Below are positions 10,100 through 29,520 of a stretch of DNA of 64,000 nt, piece after piece (within the stretch, counting starts at the first letter, position 1; the number at the start of each line of letters is the position of its first letter). The notes beneath the pieces were generated by a model. That model saw only the letters and a list, made by a program, of their open reading frames with translations, was not told where the DNA came from and made no database searches. The DNA comes from Metellina segmentata (lineage: Eukaryota > Arthropoda > Arachnida > Araneae > Tetragnathidae). Both the position numbers and the translations under genes were made by a program. The stretch lies in contig OX375876.1 in the NCBI GenBank assembly GCA_947359465.1, positions 81,614,359 through 81,678,358 of the forward strand, written 5' to 3'.

Positions 10100-13000
10100 C
10101 TGGAGATGGTTTTGACTCTTCCTAAAAATTTCAAACATAAAAGATTCTCTAGTAATCTACATTATTATGAGGAAGAAAAATTTAATTTTTACACTCGCTT
10201 TTCTTTTTAAGAGTGATTTTCTGTAACCGAGTTACGCTTGTGATAGTTGAAATTTACACCAGATATTCTCTATAGTGTCTTACTAAAAAGTGAATCAGCG
10301 TTTTTGGAGAAAAAAAATCTGTTGCCAAGTTATGGTTGTTTTTATGGGGCAGGTAAAGGTCAATTTCTTGCACTGTAGCAAAATTCGGCAAAGTGTAATT
10401 TAAATTTCTGGAAAACTTTAGATAACTGCCAAGGATTTATTTTCATAATCTACTTATATAATACCAGTACTAAGTTTTAGAAATGAGAATTTCTTGACAT
10501 CTTGCTAAAGTTTGCAGGAAGGCGACCCCCAAAAATAGTGTTCTGTGAGCGGAAATGTCCAAATTACAGAAATTTAAAGCTAAAATTCCGCAAACTTCAG
10601 ACAGGTGCCAAACTTTTTTATGTGAATTATGTTTTAGCATCCTGTCTAGGCTATTACAGCGTGAAAATAATTTTGGCAACTCTAAGGAGTTTTTCAGAAA
10701 TTCATCATTAAAAACCGATTTTTTTTCCAAATTCCACTATTTTTTAACGTAACATATCTCAAAACTTCAGATTTTAATAAACATGCTATTAGTGCCAGAA
10801 GATAGCATAATTGTTATATAACAGCATCCCATTGTCTGTTACTTGGCACTATTCCCAGTTTTTTTATAAATAGGAGTTACGTTATCATTAAAATGTTCAA
10901 AACGGTCAATTCTGTGTTGCATTTTAAAATATCGAAACTTCATGCTATTACCTTGACAATGGTTTTTTTTATCAATTAAATCCTGGATATAGACATGGAT
11001 TTTGACATTTTATTATTTGACGTTTTTCATGATTTTGAATGATATGACACTTGGAATAATTACTAAAATATGTCAGAATAGAAAATACTTCAATGACAAA
11101 TAACTGTGTAATACTAAAAACTTGTATTATCAAATACAAACCAATAAATGGTATTAAAAAATTATATAAGGCAACTGTGTTTTATAATGTTTAAAAACAA
11201 ATTAACAATTACCAACTTATTTACAAGGAATCTATTTTTTCTGTCTAAAGTTGGTAGCTGAAATCTGAGTTGCAAAAATTTTCACTTTTCCGTTGTTCTC
11301 AAACTTTTTTTAATTTCTGATATGAGTTCCTTAAATTCTTCTCTACTTCGTTGGAAAGTTAAAAAGGAGGCATTCCACTTATTTCATCTGGTCGAAAGAA
11401 AATAACGCTCTTATTGATATTTGCAATATCTGGACGTATAGGCCAGTCGTACTGATTCACTCCCGTCTTATGAAGAAACTTCATGTGTCTTAGTAATAGT
11501 GTCTTCCGGGCACATAATTTTCCCTATATAACAGTTTATGGTATAGTACATACCATAGTATTTATATTGTTCTATTTTTGGCTGGTATCTAGTCGGTATT
11601 TCTTTCATTAGTAATATACTCTATCTCAGCAATGATTTGGCAAGTTTCTTTGTAATGGCATTCGTCAATCACAGATTCTAAACACATCTTCCTCATCCTC
11701 TTCATGGCTTATATCCAGATCAACATCTACTTTGATTGTGTTTGTGTTCAAGTAAGCATGTAGGGTCTGTTTCTTTTTGTGTAATACCAACTTTGAAAAT
11801 TTTATCGCCATATTCGTTAACGAAACTTTTACTTTTTTTCACTAAAGCTTCAGGAATAATTTTTCTTCCACCTTGTTATCCATTCATAAAAACATCATAT
11901 ATATACTTCTTTTGTTTCAGGGATAGTTTATGATGCTTTTTCCTTTTCTTTAAAGCGCATCCCTTGGAATCATAGATTCTGTCCTTCGTATACACTGTAT
12001 ATGGTGTGAAATCTCCTTGCAGGGATGTTGATAGTATAACGTATACATATTTTTAGCTTCCTTTTCCATCTTCATTTTCTTGATAGACACATCATCTTTT
12101 GTTACACCAGTGCCTTCTGCAATAGTATGCTGTCCATCAAGTACATGAATGTCGAATTTTTCAACAGTTTTAAATGATGACATACATTCTATTTCAGGAC
12201 AGAGTTGGTACTTATGTTTAGTTTTCTTCTTCTGGGGAGTCTTGCCAGTTTGAAAGTTTAAGGGAAATGGCTGAATGGTGTTGAATTTCAAGTCGTGATT
12301 TACATCCTGAATTCGAATGACTGTTTGTTTTCCTGGACCGCTGCCATGATGATTCCAAAAACGTATTCCCTGGTTATTCTGAAGATTTGCTGAGTGATAC
12401 GCTGATATACCTTTCAAATTTTTCTTGTCTATGGAACCTTCAGCTTGCAGAATTTCAATACCATATGGTTTTACATTCCTTACTCCACCTAGAGATAGAA
12501 GTTCTGTAAAGGTATCTTGTGATGAAGAAGCATCATGACAACTGTGAAGGTAGCTTTTTCTGTGCTTCTTGATGACTGCTGAATCTCGATCTCATTGGTT
12601 CTTGCTACGCTGCGGCTCATTAAATTCGCTCTATAATTTCAAATCCCATTTCCAATGTGATTGCTCCTTTTCCTGCTTTAACATCGACTGTTGAATACCA
12701 TCCAGCATTGTCACTCCTATCAACAATTTTGGAAGCACCAGAGAAGTCTTTCTTGACTTGCGATAACACATGTTTGAAAATATATAATACAGCATACATA
12801 TCTAGTGTGCAATTGTCTGCAAGTGTTGGGTAGGTCACCTTTTCCTGTTTGCCCTCTTTACCCATTATTTTAGTAGGTATAATGTAAAATTGGAATTGAT
12901 TAAAAAAAGTCACGGTAGACTACTAGCCTGAAGTGGTTTCGATGTATAATATAGATATAATTAAATTTTTATCACATATAATTTAATAATATTAAATTTA

Positions 13001-13870
13001 ATGATATAATCAATATTAAAGTTAATAATAATTAATTTTTATAGTTAAATTTGATAAATTAAAAAAGTTTAAATGCAACACAGAATTGGCAGTTTTTGAA
13101 CATTTTGATAATAACATAACTTTTATTTATAAAAAAACCGGGAATAGTGCCAAGGAACAGACAATGGGGTGTTATTATATAACAATTATGCTATCTTCTA
13201 GCACTAATAGAATGTTTATTAGAATCTGAAGTTTTGAGATACGTTACGTTAAAAAATGGTGAAATTTTGAAAAAATCGGTTTTTAAGATGAATTTCTGGA
13301 AAGCTCCTTAGAGTTGCCAAAATTATTTTCATGCAGTAATAGCCTAAACAGGATGCAAAAACATAATTCACATAAAAAAAGCTTGTCTGAAATTTGCGGA
13401 ATTTTAGCTTTAAATATCTGTAATTTGAACATTTCCGCTCACAGAACCCTAATTTTTGGGGTCCCCTTCCTGCAAACTTTAGCAAGATGCCAAGAAATTA
13501 TCATTTCTAAAACTTAGTACTGGTATTATATAAGTAGATTATGAAAAAAATCCTTGGCACCTATCTAAAGTTTTCCAGAAATTGAAATTATATTTTGCCA
13601 TATTTTAGCAAAAGTGTAAGAAAAAGACATTTACCCCCCTATAAAAACAACTGTAACTTGGCAAAAAAAAAATTTAGATTTATTTTATTTTATTTTGTGT
13701 AATCAGAATAATGGGATCATATTTGATGCTAATTTCAGAAAAATCAAAAATGTCAACTATCACTCCCATAGGAAGCGTACCTCGCTTACAGAATATCACT
13801 TTGAAATCAAAAATAATTTTGAAATGTCCTGCAAATTAAACCAAATTTTATTAATTCACGAGAGTATAAT
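10100..13870 (-). mobile_element. Element with very long terminal inverted repeats
   Basis: The left stretch (about 10100-10945) is the reverse complement of the right stretch (about 13068-13870). Paired words include GCAACACAGAATTG (13074; reverse complement near 10915), TAGTGCCAAGGAACAGACAA (13147; counterpart near 10845) and GGTATTATATAAGTAGATTA (13522; counterpart near 10450). Arms are about 800-850 bp, interrupted by small indels. Between them lies a decayed coding region on the minus strand (11950-12913). Long inverted repeats around one gene fit a DNA transposon; the superfamily was not identified and no target duplication was found at the frayed ends. Confidence 0.7.
11950..12913 (-). 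pseudogene. Decayed protein of unknown family inside the long-repeat element
   Basis: Two minus-strand frames, 12913-12620 and 12417-11950, with a frame change between them, form one protein trace. Blocks: VTYPTLADNCTLDMYAVLYI, DRSDNAGWYSTVDVKAGKGA (acidic residues around a D-N-A-G-W/C-Y core), then in the gap FNEPQRSKNQxDRDSAVIK and SCHDASSSQDTFTELLSLGG, then GIRFWNHHGSGPGKQTVIRI. The DNAG and D-x-x-x-A-V-I-K spacing looks like an RNase-H-type nuclease core. That is an inference and no catalytic triad could be proven. The protein is probably the element's transposase. Confidence 0.5.
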
Positions 13871-13929
13871 TATATATCGACCATAAACCAACTAAATTTT
13901 CATTTTTTGAAACATGCATCCTAAAAAAT

Positions 13930-14294
13930 AGAGGGGATAATCATCATAATCAATAAATAAGGGGATAGATCATCAACCTCGCACACTCAACGGAACGGAG
14001 GATATTCACGCACATTTCTCTTTGTGGCAGAGGAGAGGGGATGAAAATCTTAATGGACTTCAGCCGTTTTTTAAGGAGTTTGAAGTCTGAAAGATTCCGA
14101 CCCCTCCGTAACTAAAGAATGCAAAAGTTTCAGTTCTAGATTAAATTTAAAAAATTCGCCACGACCCTAAAATTGCGAAAAATTTGGACTACATGTGTGC
14201 CAAATCCCATTGCTGTAAGTGCCATAGATTCGTCAGGACTTTGATCACAAGAAACAAACAGACAGACAAACATCTCCTTTTATAATGTTAGAGA
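13930..14294 (-). mobile_element. Helitron 5'-end fragment plus adjoining relic
   Basis: The minus strand begins TCTCTAACATTATAAAAG at 14294, a Helitron-type 5' end, and continues through the words GTGCCATAGATTCGTCAGG and GTGCCAAATCCCATT (plus-strand reading) shared with 26310-26411 and 55040-55135. The 3' hairpin end is missing. The part 13965-14110 matches the reverse complement of 61265-61445 and may be an older inserted piece. Confidence 0.6.
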
Positions 14295-14464
14295 AAAAGG
14301 ATTTTTTTAACTGCGCACTAAAAATTGTTTTCTCCAACTAGAATTTAAGAACTTATACACCTGAAAAAGTGACAAAAGAACAAAACATTGACGTATTATA
14401 AGCCCTGCAAAGCATAAATGTAATTTTTTTATAGAAATACTGGAATTAAATATTGTAAAAAGCA

Positions 14465-16072
14465 TAACATTTTGAAAAATATTTAAAAAAATTTAAATAA
14501 ATAAAAGCCTTTTTCTACGGTGCTTCTTAAAAGTACTTTTTAAAACACAGCCATGCTATAAAACAAATTAAAAATAATTTGATACTATATTGATACATAA
14601 ACATGAAATAATGTGAGCTTACTTTTAATTAGTACATCATAAAGATTTAAATCTGACCATTGTTTTTAAGTTATGGTAATTTTTGCACTGTAAGATGATC
14701 ATCGTTTTGAAATCCATGCTGTCATTAGAATAGCTTTTGGTACAGCTACACTCTACGTTTATGAGTGATGGCAACGACTTGGCGATATTTTTTTCGAACT
14801 TCTAGTAGCGAGTTACAATAAGTCTAGACAAACCATCTGTCGTTACAGTTGTTGTGGTTTTCAACTATACTTTCGGTACGGAAATTTTCATTTTGAATAC
14901 TCTAGAAAGTTCTTCCAAAATCCGTTAAAGTCGTTTGATTTCATTGGTTCGTTAGAAATTTTTTCTTTCCTCCCATTGGTTATTTTGTTTTTAAAAAATC
15001 CTTTGATTGCATTGATCCTTTTAAATCGTTTTCTGTGATACCATTGGTCCATTTAATTTTATTTCGACAGTTGTGGAATTTTTATTTTATTTTAATAATT
15101 TTCACGAAAGGATTAAGAGCTTTGTTTTTTGACCATTTTCGATTTCATTATTTATTTATTTATTCACGCAAGAGATCTGACGTTATCAGGTTATATTATT
15201 TCTTGCTTTTTTTTCTTTTAAAGATATTTTTCTTTTTCAACATGCCCACTGTATCTAGTGTAATTTATGTTTCAGGGTTTTCTTACCCTACAAATGCAGT
15301 TCAGTTTTTCTGGTGGTTCACAATTGTGTTTAAGCTTATTACTTTGTTTGCAAGTTTTAAAAAAAATATACTTCTTTTCAAAACGTTCTCAAATGTGTTT
15401 TCAAGCTTTCATTTTCCGTAGTAAAAAGAAAAATATTTTTGGAATAAAAATATTTTTGAAAAAATTCTTTCCTTGGCGACATTGGAAGTGCGCCAAAAAT
15501 ATCGCCAAGGACGTTGCCACCGCTCATAAACGTAGACTGTAGCTGTTCCTAGCTTTTATTCAAAAATGAAAAATGTGCTGCACGTTCTGAATTTTTCTCA
15601 GATTAAAGTACATACATGTTAGTTAATGCTTCTACAAAATTTCAGAGAAAAATAAGAGGGTTCATTTTTTTTATAGTCCTTTAAAGTCGACTGTTTTTAA
15701 AAGTGAATTTTCTACTTTACGTGTAAAAAGCTCCACTAAAATGTAAAATTACCACTGGTTTTGTGTTTCATATACACTTCTAAAATAAATGGCTTCCATT
15801 TGGTAGCAAAATTACTAAATTTGAACTACTAGTTCTATAGTTAGGACCCTGTATAGACAGTGTGGCAAATCCAAGATGGCCGCCATTTTGTAAAATTGAC
15901 CAATTTTTAAATTAGTGTATATCGGCTAATATTGGACAAAATATTTAAAAAATTGAGGTCTAAGGGTTTCACTGCCATGTCTATCACTGGTGAAAATTTG
16001 AAAAAGATCCCTGACTATGGTGCAACAACTTTTTCTCAAAATGGGTGTTTTCACATGGAATGACCCTGCTGC
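14465..16072 (+). repeat. Dispersed repeat R2, copy split by a hAT-type insertion
   Basis: Segments 14465-14738 and 15550-16072 together match one unbroken copy at 44400-45035. The right end in both is near a TGGAATGACCC word (about 16057 and 45019). Between them sits the element at 14739-15549. The repeat has no coding frame; it contains a palindromic AAGATGGCCGCCATTTT word at about 15872. Confidence 0.8.
14739..15549 (+). mobile_element. Non-autonomous hAT-like element with 8-bp target duplication
   Basis: Terminal inverted repeats begin GGTACAGCTACACTCTACG on the left and, reversed, GGAACAGCTACAGTCTACG on the right, and continue for about 50 bp (TTTATGAG, TGGCAACG, TTGGCGATATTTTT). The unit is flanked by TAGCTTTT at 14731-14738 and 15550-15557. 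The homologous repeat at 44540-44547 has a single TAGCTTTT and no insertion, which proves the boundaries. An 8-bp duplication fits hAT (P elements also make 8 bp). The inside has no transposase frame. A second copy lacking the left end lies at 38406-39143. Confidence 0.85.
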
Positions 16073-16183
16073 TATACCTCAACAACTGAAGGAAATTAAG
16101 TTTCTAGATTTGTGTTAGAAAACTAAAAATATATTCTAGGTGTGATATTAGGATCTTATGTCGGCCTACATATGCCCTATTTA

Positions 16184-17175
16184 CGGCCGTACTCACAAGT
16201 CCGAGTTAACTCGAGGATCAACGATAATCCGCGAATTATCGAAAAAACCGTATTCACAAGTCTTGATCCGTGGTTTAAACTGCCGTTTGGGTGTTACATT
16301 TTTGATCCTCCGAAATCAGCGAGTTAACTCGCGAGTAAGAGTTACGCATGCGCAGTATTACCTTTTTGCGAAGGAAAAAAAAAGGATCACCATTTAATTC
16401 TATGCTAAATTACAGTATTCTTGCGACGACTGGACTGGACCTATCATTACAGAGTACCTGCTGCATAGCAGGTCATCTCCTCATCATAATATTGCTTAAA
16501 TGGAAAAATTTTAAACATAATTGTATTAAAATTCAAAAGAAAAATAAAGGTAGTTAAAGCGGCACCTCCGTCCTCTAAGAGCGAAAGGTAGAACCATGGC
16601 AGATGCAAATTCGTCGTAGAATCAAAGTTATTCTGTTGATTTATTACTAATGAAAGAAAATTGACAATACAAGTTACTTTTCACACCACCAACACACACC
16701 CATACTGACAAGTACAAAGATAATCGGATTACATTCATTTGTCAAGACATTGTGTACAATTCTTTCTTGCAAAATTTAGGTTACCATAAAATCCAGTTTC
16801 AAATTAAAAATCTTAGCATTTCTTTTCCCTAACCCAAATTAAAATGATGTATGCGTTCCATTGAATCACAATTTGGAATCAATTCTACGGCGAAGTACGT
16901 GCTTGATCAGTATGAATGCAGATTCGTGCGTCGTAACCAATATAAACAATATCATGTGATCGTGAGGAGACGGTAGTAGCCAATCACAGCGAGCGTCTCA
17001 TTTTAATCCCTGGATCACTTAACACACCGTTTGTGAATACCGTTCTTGATAATCGTCGATTTAATTCCTACTTGCGGATCAACTGATCCTCGAGTTAACT
17101 CGAGACTTGTGAATATGGCCGTTACTCGTGGATCAACTGATCCTCGAGTTAACTCGAGACTTGTGAATATGGCTG
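16184..17175 (+). mobile_element. TTA-flanked inverted-repeat element (Harbinger-like MITE)
   Basis: Ends are CGGCCGTACTCACAAGTC on the left and, reversed, CAGCCATATTCACAAGTC on the right, both followed by the palindrome GAGTTAACTCGAGGATC. The unit is bounded by TTA at 16181-16183 and 17176-17178. A 3-bp TTA duplication suggests PIF/Harbinger. The right terminal segment is present twice, 54 bp apart (17076-17119 and 17130-17173). No coding frame was found; the centre (16600-17030) is unique-looking filler. Confidence 0.65.
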
Positions 17176-17393
17176 TTAATGTTATAATCTCAGGGGGTTC
17201 GAGAAAATTTTTATTTTTCCAGGGTGGGGGGTCTTTGTGGATTGAGAAGTTTGAGAATCATGGGTTTACAATATTTAAATTCAAACGAACTTTTGCGTAT
17301 TACTCCAAATTTTTTAACTTGTATGTGTTAAGTGTTGGCAATTTTCTTTTTATCAATTGTAGTTATTTATTTTGTGTAGTAATTTTCTTGTAG

Positions 17394-25250
<7,857 letters not shown>

Positions 25251-25494
25251 GACAAATATTTTTCAAGTTTGCATAGGAATCGAATGACTTATTAAATCCT
25301 GAATTGTAAATTTTATTGAAACCATGAAATCAAGAACGTTGTTTTTTTTTTTAATCACATGATGTAATTCATACATAATCCAGTATACCTTACCCACACT
25401 TTCATATGAGGATAATCTCTCATGAACACTTTATTACAGTTCCTCTGGAAGCTGCGACAGTTTGAAAACCGGCTCCATATATTGAAATATTTGA

Positions 25495-25500
25495 AATAAA
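25495..25500 (+). terminator. Polyadenylation signal of host gene 1
   Basis: AATAAA about 245 nt after the stop codon, in unique sequence and before the Helitron. No competing canonical AATAAA was seen between the stop and this site. Confidence 0.5.
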
Positions 25501-25541
25501 ATTAAGCAAATCCAGTTTTGTACTAGGGAAACTATAACTAA

Positions 25542-26411
25542 CTAGCCACTGCGTGGCTAGCCCGGCGTTGCCCGTACCAGTTGCTTTTGTGGGGTTATTG
25601 GTTTGCTTCGCAAACCAAATGGGCGTTATCCGTGACAGTTCTTTTCGTGGAGGTCACATTGCCCGTGTAAAGATTTGCTTCGCAAACCAAAAAAGTTAAA
25701 TATTTTATTGCAAAATTTTTTATTAAAAGAAAATTACAAACGTATTAGGTGTCAAGTTTTCCGAAGATTTCAAATCCGTTGAAATTTTCTATCAAACTTT
25801 AACGATCCCCATTTTACAAAAATAACTAAATAATGCCAGCCAGTAGGTTTTTTATTTTATTTGCTTTCTTTCGCTGAAATCGTAAGAGGGCAGGAAATGT
25901 AATCTGTTTATTTTTGGTACACGAATCTTGGCGTGACGTCACATTCTCTTCCAAAAATATGAAAGAAATTCAATTTTAAAATTTTATTTATTTAAAGAAA
26001 ATTATATTTTTAGGTATTGATCTAATGTGAAATTTTCCGCAAATTTCAAATCCGTTGAAATTTTTACTCTGACTTTAACGGTCTAGGAGATTGATAAAAG
26101 AACGACCTAACTAAAGTTAAAACTTTGTTTTTTATCGTCTGCTGGAAAATCATTCCTCCCCGCAAAATGAAAACGGAAAAAATAAATTTCGATTCTGCTA
26201 TCTCTATGTTTTGCCATTCCAAAAAAAAAAATTAAATTTCATTAAATTCATTTATAAATGTTCTAGATAGAATTTTAAAATTCGCCGCGGCCCTAAAATT
26301 ACAAAAATTCAAACTACCTGTGTGCCAAATCCCATTAATGTAAGTGCCATAGATTCGTCAGGACTTTGCGTGCAAGAAACATATAAACAATTCCTTTTAT
26401 TATATTAGAGA
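25542..26411 (-). mobile_element. Non-autonomous Helitron
   Basis: On the minus strand it ends (3') in a hairpin GCTAGCCACGCAGTGGCTAG, the last four bases being CTAG, followed by T. It starts (5') TCTCTAATATAATAAAAGG at 26411. It holds hairpins of the TTTGCTTCGCAAACC type, two alike near 25605 and 25675. The base next to the 5' end is not the expected A, so that edge has mutated or is slightly misplaced. No coding. Confidence 0.75.
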
Positions 26412-27064
26412 AGAGAAGAAAGCAGAATGAACACTGGATTTTAACTTCCAGGCACACTGGTCGTTTATCTTTAATTAAATGACAACTTGATACATATGAA
26501 AAAAGATGTTTAAATTCATGTGTATAGTTTGGTTACCTTGCATGAAAACAGTGATTGTGTGCCATTTGCATAAGAATCTAATTATCCTCAGATTAATCGA
26601 AAAATTTCAAGGTCCACGGACAAAAACTCAAAAGCTATTGTTCTACGGGCATACAAACACACCTTTTATTAGTTTTAAAATGTCAAATTTAAAGAACTTG
26701 GATCCAAATTATTAAGGATTATTACATGGATTTAAAATTAAACAATGAAAATTTTCCTATTTCCACAGTTTAAAGCCACAATTTAAAGCAATCTTAGTCC
26801 TCTTTAAAACAGACCCTTTCAGCAACCATGAAGCATTTTTCACTTTTAGAGATATTTATCAGGAGCACCCATGGAAGTAGGAAAGATATTTTCTACTTCC
26901 ATGGGTACACCAGGTTTAATCATGAACCATCATGCTCTGGGTTTTCGATAAAATTGATAACGAGATCTTCATAACTTTGGCTACGAGTTATGGCAATTAG
27001 ATTAGACCTCGTAGCAGCTAAGTGCAAAAGAAACAAGTATGAGGAAAAAACCACTGCGGATATA
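26412..27064. other. Spacer, no gene; one perfect hairpin
   Basis: There are no supported frames. At 26867-26880 and 26893-26906 lies a perfect 14-bp inverted repeat (ACCCATGGAAGTAG) around a 12-nt loop. Confidence 0.5.
26867..26906. repeat. Perfect 14-bp hairpin
   Basis: ACCCATGGAAGTAG, loop GAAAGATATTTT, CTACTTCCATGGGT. It has no T run typical of a Pol III stop and no known structural family was recognised. Confidence 0.8.
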
Positions 27065-28436
27065 CACTGCTGGCCACCGTAAATGCAACACCCTGAAGAA
27101 AGCATGCAAATAATATTAAATTTACAACATGCATTAACGGAGGTGAGATGTGTAAATGATTAGAATTTCAGCGCAGACGCACATCACGCGCGCCTGTGGC
27201 GCCACTTCAAATCGCTATTTAAGGCTTGGTGATTTCGACGATTTCAAGTACGGCAATTGTGTTTTTCTTGTGGTTTTTTTCAAAATAATGATCAATTATG
27301 CCTCGTAGAAAACAGCGATCATCTTTTGATCAAGTATCCGAGTTCGACAGAGGAAAGAGAGTGGCCTACCGAGATTGTGGATTATCTTTCAGGGAAATCG
27401 GTAGTCGTGTTGGCCGAAACCAAACAACTGTAATGCGAATATGTGATCGTTGGATGCAGGAGGGTACGACGGACCAACGTGTTCGATCGCATCCACCTCA
27501 GTGCACCACTTCACGTGATGACATGCATATTGTGCGTATGGCAGTGACGGATCTTTCAGCCACATCACGAACTATAGCACAGCACATTCAGTGTCTGCGC
27601 GTACCATTCGACACAGTTTACAGCAGAGTGGTCTGTCCGCAAGACGTCCATTGCTTCGTCTACCCTTGACGCAGAACCACAGACGTCTCCGACGCCAATG
27701 GTGCGATGAAAGAAGGATGTGGACGGTAGAATGGAATGAAATTGTCTTTACTGACGAGTCACGATGGTCGGATTCGAGTCTGGAGACACCGTAGAGAGAG
27801 GATGCTGAACAGCTGCGTTATGCATAGCCACACTGGTCCTGCACCGGGTATTATGGTATGGGGCGGTATTGGATATCACTCTCGCACTCCTCTAGTACGC
27901 ATTGCCGGTACTTTAAACAGCCAGCGCTACATCTCCGAGGTGTTAGAGCCAGTTGTCCTTCCTTACCTTCAGGGCTTGCCCACATCCATATTTCAACAGG
28001 ATAATGCGCGACCACACGTGGCACGCATTGTCCAAGGGTTATTCGTCAATCGCCAAATTGAATTGCTTCCCTGGCCAGCTCGCTCTCCGGATCTTTCGCC
28101 GATAGAAAATATGTGGTCCATGGTTGCTCAACGATTGACCGAGATTTCATCCCCAGCTGCCACACCAGATCAACTTTGGCAACGTGTGGAAGCTGCTTGG
28201 CCTGCTGTACCCCAAGAACACATCCAAAGTCTCTGAATCAATGCCGAGGCGTGTGGCAGCGGTGATCTCCAACAATGGTGGCTACTCTGACTACTGATTT
28301 TGGCAGGAACCACACTTCAAAGAAGTCTATAAATTTAATCATTTGATACTTGGTCAACATGTTATCTACAAAATAAATTGTGTTGTGATATCTCTTGTCT
28401 TTTTTCTTGGTGTTGCAATTTGGGTGGCCAGCAGTG
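27065..28436 (+). mobile_element. Nearly full-length Tc1 element
   Basis: The 1372-bp element lies between TA at 27063-27064 and 28437-28438. Its ends are CACTGCTGGCCACCGTAA on the left and, reversed, CACTGCTGGCCACCCAAA on the right, both followed by GCAACACC-type sequence. It carries one transposase gene with a few frameshifts (27298-28297). Confidence 0.9.
27298..28297 (+). pseudogene. Tc1 transposase, DD34E, lightly broken
   Basis: The frame starts MPRRKQRSSFDQVSEFDRGK and contains paired helix-turn-helix blocks (GLSFREIGSRVGRNQTTVMR). A frame change near 27590 leads to SVSARTIRHSLQQSGL and VFTDESR (first D). A short loss near 27775 is followed by DGRIRVWRHR and the long piece to 28236 with IMVWGG, FQQDNARPHVAR (second D) and SPDLSPIENMW (E, 34 residues later). 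A last single-base loss near 28234 displaces the end ESMPRRVAAVISNNGGY. Three or so lesions make it inactive, but it is close to the spider Tcb-like family in sequence. Confidence 0.85.
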
Positions 28437-28555
28437 TATGTAATATTAATCTCCAAATAAACTACCAATTGTAAAGAAATGAGGATAAAAAAACCCAAGA
28501 TTTAGAAATGGAGTAGGTTATTTGTTTTCAAGATATTGTTTCAGGATATGTTAAC

Positions 28556-29520
28556 AGCATGGCTTTTACAGGTTTTAAGGTGTAAAAAAGTGACAAACAA
28601 TAATGCCAAATATATTCAAGTATAAAGACAAACGAATAAGATCCTCCCGAGCCACCCCCATCTCTTTCTATTCTTTCTCTTTGGAAGAATATTTATTTTC
28701 TTCATTTAAAAAGCATATTATTTTGAAACGATATTAACAAAAAAAAAAAAAAATTCTCATATTTTTTCAATATGTTCATTTTTAACATAGCTTGAAGAAT
28801 TTCTTTAAAAGATTGTTTGAAATTAATCTCGTCTATTTCTTCTCAAGAGAAGAAAGTGCATTTTTTAAACTGTCTGCTTTCCAAAATCATCTTAGACTTT
28901 TGCTGCCCCTTTAATCATTGCCTGAGCAAGTGCCGCTTCCTTAAAATCTTTATTTATCGCCTTCTCGAGTCGCAATGCCTTCCTTTAACAATTTTCGAAG
29001 CACTGTACAACGCCTCATCCTCTTCCTTACACAATTTTATGTTTTCGTTCTTCTCGTCTGTTACCTTTCTATTCTTTGGAGCTGCTTTAATTTGTTCTCT
29101 GTACTTCCAGTCTTTCTTATTCTTTCCTGTCCTATAATTTTTCTTGTGCCTTCCGTTTTATATCTTCTAAATAGACATTGTATGCTTTATATGCAACCCA
29201 TATTCATTAGGTTTGATGTGATTGGCACCAAAAGGTTGATTTTTAAAATTTGCCTCACTACTTTTGACCATCATCAATCCATTGAGTTTGCGTTCTGACA
29301 TTGATGTTCTGCCTCTTGTCAAATCTTCCGAGGCTGAGAAACCACGTTCAATGTCAGCACTGCCATGAGAAAGCGACAGAGCAGCCTTTAATAGATTTGA
29401 CACAACTGGGTTTTTAGGATCCACACCACTAATGTCTCGCAGTCTAAAGAACTAGTTCCAGTAAACATCAATAGGCTTCAATCTAGATTCCTCATACTAT
29501 CTTTGAAGTAATTTCCACCA
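28556..29520 (-). pseudogene. hAT-like transposase, C-terminal fragment
   Basis: The minus strand from 29424 gives NLLKAALSLSHGSADIERGF and RTSMSERKLNGLMMVK, the hAT C-terminal dimerisation signature, followed by a charged, coiled-coil-like tail broken by stops (blocks near 29080-28960, CKEEDEALYSASKIVKGRHC). The flank 28556-28810 matches 59320-59700, which lies next to a longer relic of the same family. The upstream part is truncated near 29520. Confidence 0.75.

Noticed and set aside
10470..10752. Overlapping frames on both strands, repeated at 13249-13517
   Set aside because: They fall in the terminal inverted repeats of the 10.1-13.9 kb element and are shadows of non-coding repeat sequence.
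15035..15421. 128-codon Phe-rich frame
   Set aside because: It lies inside the non-autonomous hAT-type element, is T-rich low complexity, and is broken in the other copy at 38406-39143.
28817..29298. Leucine/phenylalanine-rich plus-strand frames resembling membrane proteins
   Set aside because: They are antisense shadows of the charged coiled-coil tail of the hAT fragment on the minus strand.
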